This document shows positions 27,046 to 38,676 of a stretch of DNA of 64,000 nt, in pieces. A model generated the notes under the pieces. It was given only the letters and a program-made list of their open reading frames with translations, searched no databases and was not told the DNA's origin. Location: assembly GCF_021403115.1 (NCBI RefSeq), contig NZ_JAJSSH010000001.1, positions 62,001 through 126,000 on the forward strand, written 5' to 3'. Position numbers and translations under genes: made by a program. Positions within the stretch are counted from its first letter, which is position 1. Every line of letters begins with the position of its first letter. Origin of the DNA: Sphingobium sufflavum (GTDB taxonomy: Bacteria; Pseudomonadota; Alphaproteobacteria; Sphingomonadales; Sphingomonadaceae).

Positions 27046-27843
27046 GTGGCGGTGGTGAAGTCGGACCCGGCGGACGGCGGCGGGCGCAAGCAGCAGATCG
27101 CCGATGCCTTTGGCCGGGCGGCGCGCAGCTATGACGATGCCGCCGCGCCACAACGACAGGCCGCAGCGCTGGTCGCCGACCTTGCCGCGCAGCAGCGTTT
27201 GCCGGAACGGCCCCGCATATTGGAGGTCGGCTGCGGCACCGGCATATTGACCCGCCATATCCGCGCCCATTGGCCCGACGCGGACCTTGTCGCCAGCGAC
27301 CTGTCCCCGGACATGGTGGGGCAGGCGGCGAGGGGCGCGATGATCGCGGGCACCTTCCTGTCGATGGACGGGGAAGTGCCGCCGTTCGACGGGCCATGGT
27401 TCGACCTGATCCTGTCCAGCCTGGCCTTTCAATGGTTCAGCGACCTGCCCACCGCCATCGAACGGCTGGCGGGACTGTTACGGCCGGGGGGCAGCCTGTT
27501 CTTCTCCACCATGGGCGCGGACAGCTTTGCGGAGTGGCGCGCGGCGCACGCGGCGGTCGGGGAAAGCGCCGGCACGCCCGACTATCCCGACCTTGCGGCC
27601 CTGCGGTCCATGCTGGCCACCTTTCCCGACGCTTTTGCCTTTGACGAACATTGGGACCATGATTTCGGAGGCGCCAAGGGCTTTCTAGCGCATCTCAAAG
27701 GGATCGGCGCGACCGTGCCGACCGGCGATCATGCGGTGCTGACGCCCGCCCGGCTCCGATCCGTGATGACAGCGTTCAATACGACGGGAGGAACCGTGAC
27801 CTATCATATCCTGTTCGGCCGCGTAACGCGGATCGCCGCCTGA
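27046..27843 (+). CDS. SAM-dependent methyltransferase, BioC-like
   Basis: 265-residue class I methyltransferase resembling malonyl-ACP O-methyltransferase BioC. Start region AFGRAARSYDDAAAPQR (typical of BioC), SAM motif I LEVGCGTGILT, DLSPDMV and FDLILSSLAFQWF. Expected reaction: methylation of malonyl-ACP to begin pimelate formation for biotin. No other biotin genes are nearby, and BioC-like proteins have other uses, so the assignment is open. Begins with GTG at 27046, 11 bases after the acyltransferase stop, so they are probably co-transcribed. The stop overlaps the next ATG. Confidence 0.72.
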   Translation: MAVVKSDPADGGGRKQQIADAFGRAARSYDDAAAPQRQAAALVADLAAQQRLPERPRILEVGCGTGILTRHIRAHWPDADLVASDLSPDMVGQAARGAMIAGTFLSMDGEVPPFDGPWFDLILSSLAFQWFSDLPTAIERLAGLLRPGGSLFFSTMGADSFAEWRAAHAAVGESAGTPDYPDLAALRSMLATFPDAFAFDEHWDHDFGGAKGFLAHLKGIGATVPTGDHAVLTPARLRSVMTAFNTTGGTVTYHILFGRVTRIAA

Positions 27844-28391
27844 TGGCCGCCCCGCACCCGATCCGGCCCGCGACCGCAGCCGATGTGCCTGCGCTTGCCG
27901 CCTTGAAGCGCGCCACCTTTTACGAAACCTTCGTGGAGGGATTCGCCATCCCCTATCCGCCCGCCGACCGGGCACGGTTCGAGGCGGACACCTATGGCGA
28001 GGCAACCGTCGCCGCCGAGATCGCGGACCCCGCCCACGCGACATGGGTGGTGGAGGGACCGGACGGTGCGCTGGTCGCCTATGCCCATGTGGGACCGTGC
28101 AAGCTGCCCCATGGGGATGTGCGCACGGGGGAACTGGAACTCTACCAGCTCTATATGCTGCAAGGGCAGCAGGGTGGCGGTCTGGGCCGGGCGTTGATGG
28201 AGCGGGCGCTGGGCTGGATGGAGGGGCGGTCCTCCAGGGACAGCGGAAGCGGGCGAATCTGGCTGGGCGTCTGGTCGGGCAATCTGCGGGCGCAGCGATT
28301 CTATGACCGCTTCGGCTTCAGGCAGGTGGGCGACTATCACTTCGCGGTGGGAGATCATCGCGACCAGGAGTTCATCCTGCGGCGGGATTAA
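27843..28391 (+). CDS. GNAT family N-acetyltransferase
   Basis: 182-residue GNAT. It opens IRPATAADVPALAALKRATF and has the substrate and cofactor region LYQLYMLQGQQGGGLGRALM (acetyl-CoA pyrophosphate loop QQGGGLG). It ends WSGNLRAQRFYDRFGFRQVG. This form is common among small-molecule acetyltransferases; substrate unknown. Its ATG overlaps the TGA of the BioC-like gene by one base, indicating co-translation and placing it at the end of the acyltransferase operon. Confidence 0.85.
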   Translation: MAAPHPIRPATAADVPALAALKRATFYETFVEGFAIPYPPADRARFEADTYGEATVAAEIADPAHATWVVEGPDGALVAYAHVGPCKLPHGDVRTGELELYQLYMLQGQQGGGLGRALMERALGWMEGRSSRDSGSGRIWLGVWSGNLRAQRFYDRFGFRQVGDYHFAVGDHRDQEFILRRD

Positions 28392-28426
28392 GCTATGCTA
28401 TCCCGTATAGTGTGCAGGAAATCGGC

Positions 28427-28849
28427 ATGATCGTTCGCAAGGCCCTGATCTATGCCCTGTCCCGGCAGGGGCTGCTCGTCTTTGACGAGCCTGACTTTCC
28501 CGACATCCCGATCCAGATACCGGGCGGGACGGTCGATCCCGGCGAAACGGTGGACGCCGCCGCCCGGCGCGAATTTTTCGAGGAGACGGGCCTCGACCAT
28601 GCGGACGGATTTCACTTCCTCGGCACCGCGGCGCATGACCGGGAGCGGGATGGCAAGATCGCCGTCATAGAGCGGCATTTCTTTCGCACACAACGGCCCG
28701 ACGACCTGCCGCCGCGATGGGACCATGTGGAGAATTTCCCGTCACACGGCGGGCCGCCCATCCGTATGCACTTATTCTGGCTGGGACTGGCCGAGGCGCG
28801 GGCGCGTCTCGCCCCCGGCCTCGATGCCTGTCTCGACCGTCTCGGCTGA
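28427..28849 (+). CDS. Nudix hydrolase
   Basis: 140-residue Nudix protein. A complete Nudix box GGTVDPGETVDAAARREF continues FEETGL. Likely hydrolyses a nucleoside diphosphate derivative; substrate unknown. The ATG at 28427 (MIVRKALIYAL) is preferred to a GTG at 28412. Short, single-domain and monocistronic between the GNAT gene and the convergent purL, whose 3' end is two bases away. Confidence 0.85.
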   Translation: MIVRKALIYALSRQGLLVFDEPDFPDIPIQIPGGTVDPGETVDAAARREFFEETGLDHADGFHFLGTAAHDRERDGKIAVIERHFFRTQRPDDLPPRWDHVENFPSHGGPPIRMHLFWLGLAEARARLAPGLDACLDRLG

Positions 28850-28851
28850 AC

Positions 28852-31104
28852 TCAGACCTCGCCGTCCATCAGCGCGGGGAAGAAGCCCTCATGCGCGGCA
28901 CGCAGGTCGTCGATGGCGACCGCATGGTCGCTTTCCTTCAGTTCGAAGATGATGCGGCTGGCGATGGTGCGGCCGAGCCGTTCGATCACCACGCCCTGCT
29001 CCTCCGCCTTGGCCAGAACCTCGACCAGCGCGGCATCGCGGACGGTGACGACATAAAGGCCCTGATCCTCCGCGAAGAGGCCCTCCGCCACGGTGCCCGG
29101 CAGGGGCGCGTCGATGATCGCGCCGATACCGCTGGCCAGCGCCATTTCCGCGACGGCCACGGCGATGCCGCCGTCCGACACGTCATGCACGGCGGTCAGC
29201 GCGCCGCAGCGGATCGCGCCACGGATGAAGTCGCCGGTGCGCTTCTCGATCTCCAGGTCGACGCGCGGCGGCGGGCCGGCCTCCTTGCCCTCAATCCCGT
29301 GCAGTTCGCGCAGCCAGAGCGACTGGCCAAGGTCGCCGCGACGTTCGCCGACCAGCAGGACGATGTCGCCCGTGCCCTTGAAACCGATGGTGGTCATACG
29401 GTCGATGTCGGGCAGGATGCCGACGCCGCCGATGGCGGGCGTAGGCAGGATGGCGCTGCCGCTGCCGGTCGCCTTGGACTCATTGTACAGCGACACATTG
29501 CCGGACACGATGGGATAGTCGAGCGCGATGCAGGCCTGCGCCATGCCGTCCAGCGCGCCGACGAACTGGCCCATGATCTCCGGCCGCTGCGGGTTGGCAA
29601 AGTTGAGGCAGTTGGTGATGGCCAGCGGCAGGCCGCCGACGGCGGTGATATTGCGCCATGTCTCCACGACCGCCTGCTTGCCGCCCTCGACCGGGTCGGC
29701 ATAAACATAGCGGGGCGTGCAATCGGTGCTGATCGCCAGCGCCTTTTGCGTGCCATGAACGCGCACGACCGCAGCGTCGCCACCGGGGCGCTGCGCGGTG
29801 TCGCCGCCGACCATATGGTCATATTGCTCCCAGATCCAGCGGCGCGAGGCGATGTCCGGCGTGCCCATCAGGCGGAGCAGGTCGTCGGCGGGATTGGCGC
29901 TGACCGGCACGTTCGACAGCGCCGCATTGGCGGGCGTCGGCACATACGGACGGTCATATTCCGGCGCGTCGTCGGCAAGCGGGCCGAGCGGAATGTCGCA
30001 CACCACCTCGCCCTTGTGGACCAGCACCATGCGGCCCGTGCCGTCGGCGGCGGCTTCGGTGACTTCACCGATGACCGCGAAATCCAGTTCCCACTTTTTG
30101 AAGATGGCTTCCGCGAAATCCTCTCGGCCCGGTTTCAGGACCATCAACATGCGCTCCTGCGATTCGGAGAGCATCATCTCATAGGCGGTCATGCCCTCCT
30201 CGCGCTGGGGCACCTTGTCCATGTCCAGCCGGATGCCGACGCCGCCCTTGGACGCCATTTCGACGCTGGAGCTGGTCAGGCCCGCTGCGCCCATGTCCTG
30301 AATCGCGACGATGGCGTCGGAGGACATGAGTTCGAGGCACGCCTCGATCAGCAGCTTTTCGGTGAAGGGATCGCCGACCTGCACTGTGGGGCGCTTGGCC
30401 TCCGCATCCTCGCCAAAGTCCGCCGAGGCCATGGTTGCGCCATGGATGCCGTCGCGGCCGGTCTTCGATCCGACATAAACGATGGAGTTGCCGACGCCGC
30501 TAGCCGCCGAATAGAAGATCTTGTCCGTGTCCGCGACGCCCACGGTCATGGCGTTGACCAGAATATTGCCATCATAGGCGGGGTGGAAATTCACCTCTCC
30601 GCCCACGGTGGGCACGCCGACGCAATTGCCATAGCCGCCGATGCCATGGACGACGCCGCTGATGAGGTGGCGCATCTTTGGATGATCGGGACGGCCGAAA
30701 CGCAGCGCGTTCATGTTGGCGATGGGACGTGCGCCCATGGTGAACACGTCGCGCAGGATACCGCCCACGCCCGTCGCCGCGCCCTGATAGGGTTCGATAT
30801 AGCTGGGGTGGTTGTGGCTCTCCATCTTGAAGATCGCCGCCTGCCCGTCACCAATGTCGATGACGCCGGCATTCTCGCCGGGTCCGCAGATGACCCATGG
30901 GGCCTTGGTCGGCAACTTCTTCAAATGGACGCGGCTGCTCTTGTAGCTGCAATGCTCCGACCACATCACCGAGAAGATGCCCAGCTCCGTCAGGTTCGGC
31001 TCGCGCCCGATGGCGGCGAGGATGCGGGCATATTCCTCCTCGTTCAGGCCGTGGTCGGCTACGATCTGAGGAGTGATGGCGGATGCGGTGCTGGCGTCGG
31101 TCAT
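28852..31104 (-). CDS. purL: Phosphoribosylformylglycinamidine synthase subunit II
   Basis: 750-residue small-type PurL, the ATP-dependent synthetase that converts FGAR plus ammonia to FGAM in purine synthesis with PurQ and PurS. It shows [49 protein letters not shown], the FGAM-synthase signature [11 protein letters not shown] and HDVSDGG. Full length. purS and purQ are not in the window. The last two bases nearly abut the convergent Nudix gene. ATG at 31104. Confidence 0.96.
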   Translation of the reverse strand: MTDASTASAITPQIVADHGLNEEEYARILAAIGREPNLTELGIFSVMWSEHCSYKSSRVHLKKLPTKAPWVICGPGENAGVIDIGDGQAAIFKMESHNHPSYIEPYQGAATGVGGILRDVFTMGARPIANMNALRFGRPDHPKMRHLISGVVHGIGGYGNCVGVPTVGGEVNFHPAYDGNILVNAMTVGVADTDKIFYSAASGVGNSIVYVGSKTGRDGIHGATMASADFGEDAEAKRPTVQVGDPFTEKLLIEACLELMSSDAIVAIQDMGAAGLTSSSVEMASKGGVGIRLDMDKVPQREEGMTAYEMMLSESQERMLMVLKPGREDFAEAIFKKWELDFAVIGEVTEAAADGTGRMVLVHKGEVVCDIPLGPLADDAPEYDRPYVPTPANAALSNVPVSANPADDLLRLMGTPDIASRRWIWEQYDHMVGGDTAQRPGGDAAVVRVHGTQKALAISTDCTPRYVYADPVEGGKQAVVETWRNITAVGGLPLAITNCLNFANPQRPEIMGQFVGALDGMAQACIALDYPIVSGNVSLYNESKATGSGSAILPTPAIGGVGILPDIDRMTTIGFKGTGDIVLLVGERRGDLGQSLWLRELHGIEGKEAGPPPRVDLEIEKRTGDFIRGAIRCGALTAVHDVSDGGIAVAVAEMALASGIGAIIDAPLPGTVAEGLFAEDQGLYVVTVRDAALVEVLAKAEEQGVVIERLGRTIASRIIFELKESDHAVAIDDLRAAHEGFFPALMDGEV

Positions 31105-31205
31105 GCGCGCGCTTTATCGCCATGGGGGGGAAGGCACAAGCGGGCGTGAGGGGCGGCGTGAAGGCTCGTCCAGGGACAGGACGGGAGCCAGTCCTGCGCG
31201 GCCAA

Positions 31206-31240
31206 GAAAAAGGCCGGTCCCCTGAAGGAACCGGCCGGGG
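31206..31240 (-). terminator. Rho-independent terminator of the 31264-31653 lipoprotein gene
   Basis: On the minus strand GGCCGGT (31236-31230) pairs with ACCGGCC (31218-31212), followed by TTTTTC (31211-31206). It sits 24 bases past the stop of the lipoprotein gene. Strong intrinsic terminator. Confidence 0.85.
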
Positions 31241-31263
31241 TTACGCAAAAGGGGCGGGACGGA

Positions 31264-31653
31264 TCAGGCCTTGCACGACTCGGCGGACTTGCCGGGCAGC
31301 GTGACTGTGATCGGGGAGACGGTACCCTCGACCTTATAGCCTTCACCCTCATAGGCCTTGCCCTTCTCGGCGGCGGTCAGGTGGACGGGAGCCTTTGCGC
31401 CGTCGGGCGTGACGTTCGCGGTCAGGTCGTCGTCGAAGAATTCGACCTTGACCAGGCCGCTGCTCTTGCAACGATAGGTCTTGCTGGACTTGAGCGAGGG
31501 CGGCAGCGCGGCGACCGGCGCATTGGCCAGTTCCTCGGCCATCGGGTCGGCAGAGGCGCCATTGCCCCCGTGAACCGTGTTGTCGGACTGGCTGCAGGCG
31601 CCGAGCATGGCGAGGGCAGCGAGCGAAAAGGATACGATAAGGGTGTTTTTCAT
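31264..31653 (-). CDS. Putative lipoprotein of unknown function
   Basis: 129 residues with a lipoprotein signal: MKNTLIVSFSLAALAMLGAC, lipobox LGAC with Cys20. The mature part starts SQSDNTVHGGN and contains YRCKSSGLVKVEFFDDDL and a second pair of cysteines (YRC ... ESCKA at the C-terminus) that may form a disulfide. This looks like a small periplasmic beta-sheet domain anchored in the membrane; some such proteins inhibit lysozyme (MliC-like, with YxC and a C-terminal Cys), which is a possibility only. The ATG at 31653 gives the signal peptide. Single gene with its own terminator. Confidence 0.75.
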   Translation of the reverse strand: MKNTLIVSFSLAALAMLGACSQSDNTVHGGNGASADPMAEELANAPVAALPPSLKSSKTYRCKSSGLVKVEFFDDDLTANVTPDGAKAPVHLTAAEKGKAYEGEGYKVEGTVSPITVTLPGKSAESCKA

Positions 31654-31842
31654 AGCGTCGCCCTTATTTTGAGGACACCCGCCCGCGTCAATTGCAATTT
31701 TCGATATTATCCGGTGAACGGAAGAGAACGGGAGAGTGTGCCGTCGCATTTGCGACCGCCCGCCAACCGAAAATCGGTGTTTGGCCCCGCCCGGCCCGGC
31801 ATAATCCTTGACCGCGCCGCGCCCTGCCGCCAATGCAGGGCC

Positions 31843-32103
31843 ATGTCCGCACCCGTCGATCCTTCCGCCCCGGAATCATCTGGCCTGTCGTTCGAGGAGG
31901 CGCTCGCCCGGCTGGAGTCGATCGTCCAGCAACTGGAACGGGGCGACGTGCCGCTGGAAAAATCCATCGACCTGTACGCCGAGGGCGACCGGTTGCGCGC
32001 CCAGTGCCAGAAAAGGCTGGAGGCGGCGCAGGCCCGAATCGAGCAGATCGTCACCGGCCCCGGCGGCGACGCCATCGGCACCAGAGGCTTTGAGTCGCAT
32101 TGA
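31843..32103 (+). CDS. xseB: Exodeoxyribonuclease VII small subunit
   Basis: 86-residue XseB, which with XseA degrades single-stranded DNA. Signature LSFEEALARLESIVQQLERG and DVPLEKSIDLYAEGDRLRAQ. Start ATG at 31843. The stop overlaps the TTG start of ispA, as in the common xseB-ispA arrangement. xseA is elsewhere. Confidence 0.93.
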   Translation: MSAPVDPSAPESSGLSFEEALARLESIVQQLERGDVPLEKSIDLYAEGDRLRAQCQKRLEAAQARIEQIVTGPGGDAIGTRGFESH

Positions 32104-33014
32104 CCGACACGCTGGCCGCAGGCGACCCGCTCTCCCTGGAATCGGCGATGCGGACCATGGCCGACGCCATCGACCGCCATTTCGACACGCTGTTGCAGGT
32201 GCCCGACGATGTCCGCGCGCGCCTGTATCAGGCGATGCGGCATAGCGCGATCGGCGGCGGCAAGCGGATGCGCCCGTTGCTGGTCAAGGCCAGCGCCGAC
32301 CTGTTCGGCGTCGCGGAGCTGTCCGCCATCCGGGTCGGCCTGGCGATCGAGTGCATCCATGTCTATTCGCTGGTCCATGACGACCTGCCCGCGATGGACG
32401 ATGACTCCATGCGCCGCGGCAAGCCCAGCGCGCATGTCGCCTTCGACGAAGCGACGGCGATCCTGTCCGGCGACTGCCTGCACGACCTGGCCTTTTCCGT
32501 GCTGGTCGAGGAAACGACGCACAGCGACCCGTTCGTGCGCTGCGAACTGGTCAAGGCGCTGGCGCAGGCGAGCGGCCCGGCGGGCATGGCGGGCGGGCAG
32601 ATGATGGACCTGATCGCGGAAACGCAGGCGTTCGACCTCCCCACCATGACGCGGATGCAGCAGCTCAAGACCGGCGCGCTGATCGGCCTGTGCGTGGAAG
32701 CGGGCGCGATATTGGGCCGCATCCCCTATGAGGGCCGCACCCATCTGCATGGCTATGCCCGCGATGTCGGGCTGGCGTTCCAGATCGCCGACGACCTGCT
32801 CGACATCGAAGGCGACCCGGAGCGGGCGGGCAAGACATTGGGCAAGGATGCCGTGGCGGGCAAGGCGACCTTCGTCTCGCTGATGGGCGTGGAGCGCGCC
32901 CGCGATCAGGCGGCGGCGCTGATCGACCAGGCAAAGGCGCATCTGCGCGGCTATGGCCGGGAAGCCGACCTGTTGCGGGCCATCGCCGATTTCGCGATAG
33001 CCCGCGATCGTTGA
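32100..33014 (+). CDS. ispA: Polyprenyl (farnesyl/geranylgeranyl) diphosphate synthase
   Basis: 304-residue short-chain trans-prenyltransferase making farnesyl diphosphate from IPP and DMAPP. First aspartate-rich motif DDLPAMDDD with RRG; second motif IADDLLDIEGD; GGGKRMRPLL at the IPP site. The start is TTG at 32100 overlapping the xseB stop by four bases; an ATG at 32148 is an alternative. Chain length cannot be settled exactly, but the short-chain type following xseB is usually IspA. Confidence 0.9.
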   Translation: MTDTLAAGDPLSLESAMRTMADAIDRHFDTLLQVPDDVRARLYQAMRHSAIGGGKRMRPLLVKASADLFGVAELSAIRVGLAIECIHVYSLVHDDLPAMDDDSMRRGKPSAHVAFDEATAILSGDCLHDLAFSVLVEETTHSDPFVRCELVKALAQASGPAGMAGGQMMDLIAETQAFDLPTMTRMQQLKTGALIGLCVEAGAILGRIPYEGRTHLHGYARDVGLAFQIADDLLDIEGDPERAGKTLGKDAVAGKATFVSLMGVERARDQAAALIDQAKAHLRGYGREADLLRAIADFAIARDR

Positions 33015-33031
33015 GGGGGGAGGACGAGCAG

Positions 33032-33544
33032 ATGGCAGGACAGGTGAGGATCGGTGTCTATCCCGGCACTTTCGACCCGATAACATTGGGCCATATGGAC
33101 ATCATCCGGCGCGGGGCCAAGCTGGTCGACAAGCTGGTGATCGGCGTCACCACCAATCCCAGCAAATCACCGCTGTTCACCGTCGAGGAACGGCTGGCCA
33201 TGGTCCAGCGCGAGTGCGAGGGACTGGACGCCGACATAGAGGTGGTGGCGTTCGGATCGCTGCTGATGCATTTCGCGGAGCAGCAGGGCGCGGGCATCAT
33301 CCTGCGCGGGCTGCGCGCCGTCGCGGATTTCGAATATGAATATCAGATGGCGGGCATGAACCAATATCTGAACGACCGGATCGAGACGGTCTTCCTGATG
33401 GCGGACGTGTCGCTGCAACCCATTGCCTCGCGACTGGTCAAGGAAATCGCGATGTTCGACGGCGACATCGCCAAGTTCGTGACTCCCACGGTACGGGTTG
33501 ACGTGCTGGAGCGGATCGCGGAGCAACGACAGGCGGCTGGCTGA
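33032..33544 (+). CDS. coaD: Phosphopantetheine adenylyltransferase
   Basis: 170-residue CoaD, adding AMP to 4'-phosphopantetheine in CoA synthesis. Seen: GVYPGTFDPITLGHMDII (the nucleotidyltransferase H-x-G-H-like region), GVTTNPSKSPLF and RGLRAVADFEYEYQMA. Start ATG at 33032 with GGGGGGAGGA 10 bases upstream; an in-frame ATG at 33011 overlaps ispA and is less likely. CoaE, the last CoA enzyme, is at 61.8 kb. Confidence 0.95.
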   Translation: MAGQVRIGVYPGTFDPITLGHMDIIRRGAKLVDKLVIGVTTNPSKSPLFTVEERLAMVQRECEGLDADIEVVAFGSLLMHFAEQQGAGIILRGLRAVADFEYEYQMAGMNQYLNDRIETVFLMADVSLQPIASRLVKEIAMFDGDIAKFVTPTVRVDVLERIAEQRQAAG

Positions 33545-33587
33545 CCCGTCAGCGCGGGTTAAGGCGCGGACGGCTAGCACAGCGGAC

Positions 33588-34379
<792 letters not shown>

Positions 34380-34459
34380 GCATCGCCGGTCTGGTATCCG
34401 TTCGGGCTGTCTGAACGGGTTCCACGCCGGACTCGCCCTGCCCAGCGGAATCCCCTGTC

Positions 34460-35488
34460 ATGCGCGTAGACGCCTTCGACTTCATCCTGCCGCCCGAACG
34501 GATCGCGCTGCGTCCCGCGCGTCCGCGCGATTCCGCGCGGATGCTGGTGGTGGGGCCGGACGGCATGGCCGACCGGGGCGTGGGCGACCTGCCGTCCCTG
34601 CTCCAGCCGGGCGATTGCCTGGTGTTCAACGATACCCGCGTCATCCCGGCGCAACTGGAAGGAAAGCGCGGCGAGGCGAGCATCGGCGCGACACTGCACC
34701 GCCGCCTCGGCCCGCGCAGCTGGGCGGCCTTCGTCCGCAACGCCAAGCGGGTGCGGGCAGGCGACACGCTAGAGTTCGACAATGGCGTCACCGCCATCGC
34801 GCAGGGACGGGACGAGGATGGCGCGGTCATCATCGACTTTCCGGGCGAAGAACCGGTCGAACTGCTGCTGGAACGGGCCGGGCGTATGCCGCTGCCCCCC
34901 TATATCGCGGGCAAGCGGCCCACCGACGCGCAGGACCAGCAGGATTACCAGACCATGTTCGCGGCGGAACCGGGCGCCGTGGCAGCCCCCACCGCCGCGC
35001 TGCACTTCACGCCCGCGCTGATGGCGGCGCTGGCCGAACGGGGCGTGGGGCATGAAACGGTGACGCTGCATGTCGGCGCGGGCACTTTCCTGCCGGTCAA
35101 GGCGGACGATACCGACGAGCATAAGATGCACGCCGAATGGGGCCGAATCGACACCGACACCGCCGCGCGGCTGAACGCCGTGCGGGAGCGGGGCGGGCGG
35201 CTGATCGCGATCGGCACCACCAGCCTGCGCCTGCTGGAAAGCGCGGCGGACGTGGATGGCCGGATCGCCGCCTTCAGCGACGAAACCCGCATCTTCATCA
35301 CGCCCGGCTATCGCTTTCGCGGCGTGGACGGGCTGATGACCAATTTCCACCTGCCCAAATCGACATTGTTCATGCTGGTCAGCGCGCTGATGGGGCTGGA
35401 GACGATGCAGGTCGCCTATGCCCATGCCATCGCAAACAATTACCGATTTTACAGCTATGGCGACGCGAGCCTGTTGATTCCGTCATAA
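34460..35488 (+). CDS. queA: tRNA preQ1(34) S-adenosylmethionine ribosyltransferase-isomerase
   Basis: 342-residue QueA, which transfers the ribosyl part of SAM to preQ1 in tRNA to make epoxyqueuosine. Conserved: [54 protein letters not shown], and [16 protein letters not shown] near the C-terminus. Start ATG at 34460. Full length. Tgt, which acts one step earlier, is 2 kb downstream. Confidence 0.96.
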   Translation: MRVDAFDFILPPERIALRPARPRDSARMLVVGPDGMADRGVGDLPSLLQPGDCLVFNDTRVIPAQLEGKRGEASIGATLHRRLGPRSWAAFVRNAKRVRAGDTLEFDNGVTAIAQGRDEDGAVIIDFPGEEPVELLLERAGRMPLPPYIAGKRPTDAQDQQDYQTMFAAEPGAVAAPTAALHFTPALMAALAERGVGHETVTLHVGAGTFLPVKADDTDEHKMHAEWGRIDTDTAARLNAVRERGGRLIAIGTTSLRLLESAADVDGRIAAFSDETRIFITPGYRFRGVDGLMTNFHLPKSTLFMLVSALMGLETMQVAYAHAIANNYRFYSYGDASLLIPS

Positions 35489-35599
35489 GCTTAGCGGAAT
35501 AGTAACTTTGTCAGGCCTAGCTTTTGCGGGCCGCATAACCCAGAAAATTGTTCGGACGAGGAACTGAAGGGGAGACCTCATCTCCAGGAAGCTTCGCGC

Positions 35600-36616
35600 A
35601 TGCATGACGATATTTTGAAGCTGGCGTTGGACCTGTCCCGAACCACGGGGGAAAAAATCGGTTCCATCGACAAGATCATGGTCAAGACCCAGATCCTGTC
35701 CATGAACGCCCGGCTGGAAGCGGCGCGCGCCGGCACCGCCGGCAAGAGCTTTGCCATCGTCGCGCAGGAAATGGGCAATGTGACCGACGAGGTCAGCGCC
35801 CTGTCCGCCGACCTGCATGCCGCCATATCCGACAATGCCACCCGTATCGAAGCAGCAGGACGCCAGATGATGCTGGATTTCCGGGGCAAGCGTTTTGCGG
35901 ACATGTCCCGCAACGCGGTCGAGATCATCGACCGCAACCTGTATGAACGTTCCTGCGACGTGCGCTGGTGGGCGACGGACAGCGCGGTGGTCAATGCGGT
36001 GCAGACGCCGTCACCGGACGCGCTGGAGCATGCATCCGGTCGCCTGGGCACCATCCTGCGCTCCTACACCGTCTACCTCGACCTGTGGATCGCGGACCGG
36101 CGGGGTGTGGTGGTCGCCAATGGCCGGCCGGACCGCTATCGCGGCGTGGTGGGACAGAATGTCTCCAACACGGAATGGTTTCGCAAGGGCATGGCAACGG
36201 TAAGCGGCGACGATTTCATCGTGTGCGACATCGACCGCAGCAACGCGCTGGGCGGGGCGCAGGTCGCCACCTATGCCACCGCGATTCGCGCCGACGGGCA
36301 AGAGCGGGGTGCGCCGCTGGGCGTGCTGGGCATCTTCTTCGACTGGGAACCGCAGGCGACGGACATCGTGCGCGGCGTCTCGCTGAGCGAAGCGGAGGCG
36401 AGGAACACGCGGGTCATGCTGCTGAACGCCAACCACCGGGTCATCGCCTCCTCCACCGCTTTTTCCGAGGGGGAAATCTACCCGCTCATGCCGACCGAGC
36501 CGTGCGGCTATTACCAGCGCGGCAAGAAGCTCGTCTCCTATGCGCTGACGCCGGGGTATGAGACGTACAAGGGGCTGGGCTGGTACGGGTGTATCGAGAG
36601 CAAGCTGAGCGATTGA
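35600..36616 (+). CDS. Soluble MCP-like protein with reversed domain order (signalling fragment, then sensor)
   Basis: 338 residues. Residues about 1-75 match the hairpin tip of a methyl-accepting chemotaxis protein (KTQILSMNARLEAARAGTAGKSFAIVAQEMGNV), normally at the C-terminus. Residues about 130-330 resemble a Cache/PAS ligand-binding domain (YLDLWIADRRGVVVANGRPD, GVVGQNVSNTEWFRKG, LGVLGIFFDWEP). There is no signal peptide or membrane segment, so both parts are cytoplasmic. It may still dock to CheA/CheW arrays; no che genes are nearby. The ATG at 35600 is in a good coding context. A real but little-studied architecture. Confidence 0.8.
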   Translation: MHDDILKLALDLSRTTGEKIGSIDKIMVKTQILSMNARLEAARAGTAGKSFAIVAQEMGNVTDEVSALSADLHAAISDNATRIEAAGRQMMLDFRGKRFADMSRNAVEIIDRNLYERSCDVRWWATDSAVVNAVQTPSPDALEHASGRLGTILRSYTVYLDLWIADRRGVVVANGRPDRYRGVVGQNVSNTEWFRKGMATVSGDDFIVCDIDRSNALGGAQVATYATAIRADGQERGAPLGVLGIFFDWEPQATDIVRGVSLSEAEARNTRVMLLNANHRVIASSTAFSEGEIYPLMPTEPCGYYQRGKKLVSYALTPGYETYKGLGWYGCIESKLSD

Positions 36617-36674
36617 AGGGGAGGGGGTGCGCCCTTCAACTCTTTGTTAACCATCTTCGCATTATCGTGACGGC

Positions 36675-36851
36675 ATGAAGATCGCCGTTCCCGACGAGCG
36701 TCTGACGCTCACCATCGAACTGGCCGACGGCTCCGTGCTGCCGGTCACGCTGCAATCCGACTCGATCGGTTTCATCGGCCATTATGCGCGCCTGCCCGCC
36801 TTCGGCCAGCGCGACACGATGCTGAAATTCCACCTGTTGCCTGCGCGCTAA
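36675..36851 (+). CDS. Small hypothetical protein (58 residues)
   Basis: Short frame starting MKIAVPDERLTLTIELADGS and ending FHLLPAR, with strong G/C in third positions typical of coding DNA here. It is an all-beta-looking peptide with no signal or membrane segment. No family recognised. It follows the MCP-like gene on the same strand with a 58-base gap. It could be a tiny accessory protein, or a chance frame. Confidence 0.45.
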   Translation: MKIAVPDERLTLTIELADGSVLPVTLQSDSIGFIGHYARLPAFGQRDTMLKFHLLPAR

Positions 36852-36860
36852 AGTGTTTCC

Positions 36861-36952
36861 AAGCAGGTGGAATCACCTGCTGACTCGGGAAACGCGCCAA
36901 ACCAAAAACTGAGAGCAGCCGGTCCGATGCAATCGGATCGGAAACTGCTCTA
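36861..36952. repeat. Composite palindromic intergenic element
   Basis: First hairpin AGCAGGTG (36862-36869) with CACCTGCT (36874-36881). Second, nested hairpin AGAGCAG (36912-36918) with CTGCTCT (36945-36951), and inside it TCCGAT/ATCGGA (36923-36937). The GAGCAG and TCCGAT-core style matches palindromic repeats scattered between genes in alphaproteobacterial genomes. Located between convergent genes. Confidence 0.6.
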
Positions 36953-36980
36953 AACCGCGCGCCAGCCTGACGGCCCGCGA

Positions 36981-38587
<1,607 letters not shown>

Positions 38588-38611
38588 GGTCGCGGGCGAA
38601 CGCTAACCCCA

Positions 38612-38653
38612 GAAGAGCGGGAGCGGCCCGACAGGACCACTCCTCTGTTTTAG
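38612..38653 (+). terminator. Probable terminator of tgt
   Basis: Imperfect stem around AGAG/GGAGCGG and CCACTCC/TCT with a GACAGGA loop, followed by GTTTTAG. It lies 25 bases past the tgt stop, ahead of the convergent proline-rich lipoprotein gene. Confidence 0.45.
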
Positions 38654-38676
38654 CGAGACAATGGTCAGCGCGGGGG

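Noticed and set aside
28717-31149. 810-codon plus-strand frame opposite purL
   Set aside because: Antisense shadow of purL, His/Arg/Gly-rich with no domain.
35559-35590. EcfG-type general stress promoter (GGAAC ... CGTT) before the MCP-like gene
   Set aside because: GGAAC is present but there is no CGTT 16-17 bases downstream.
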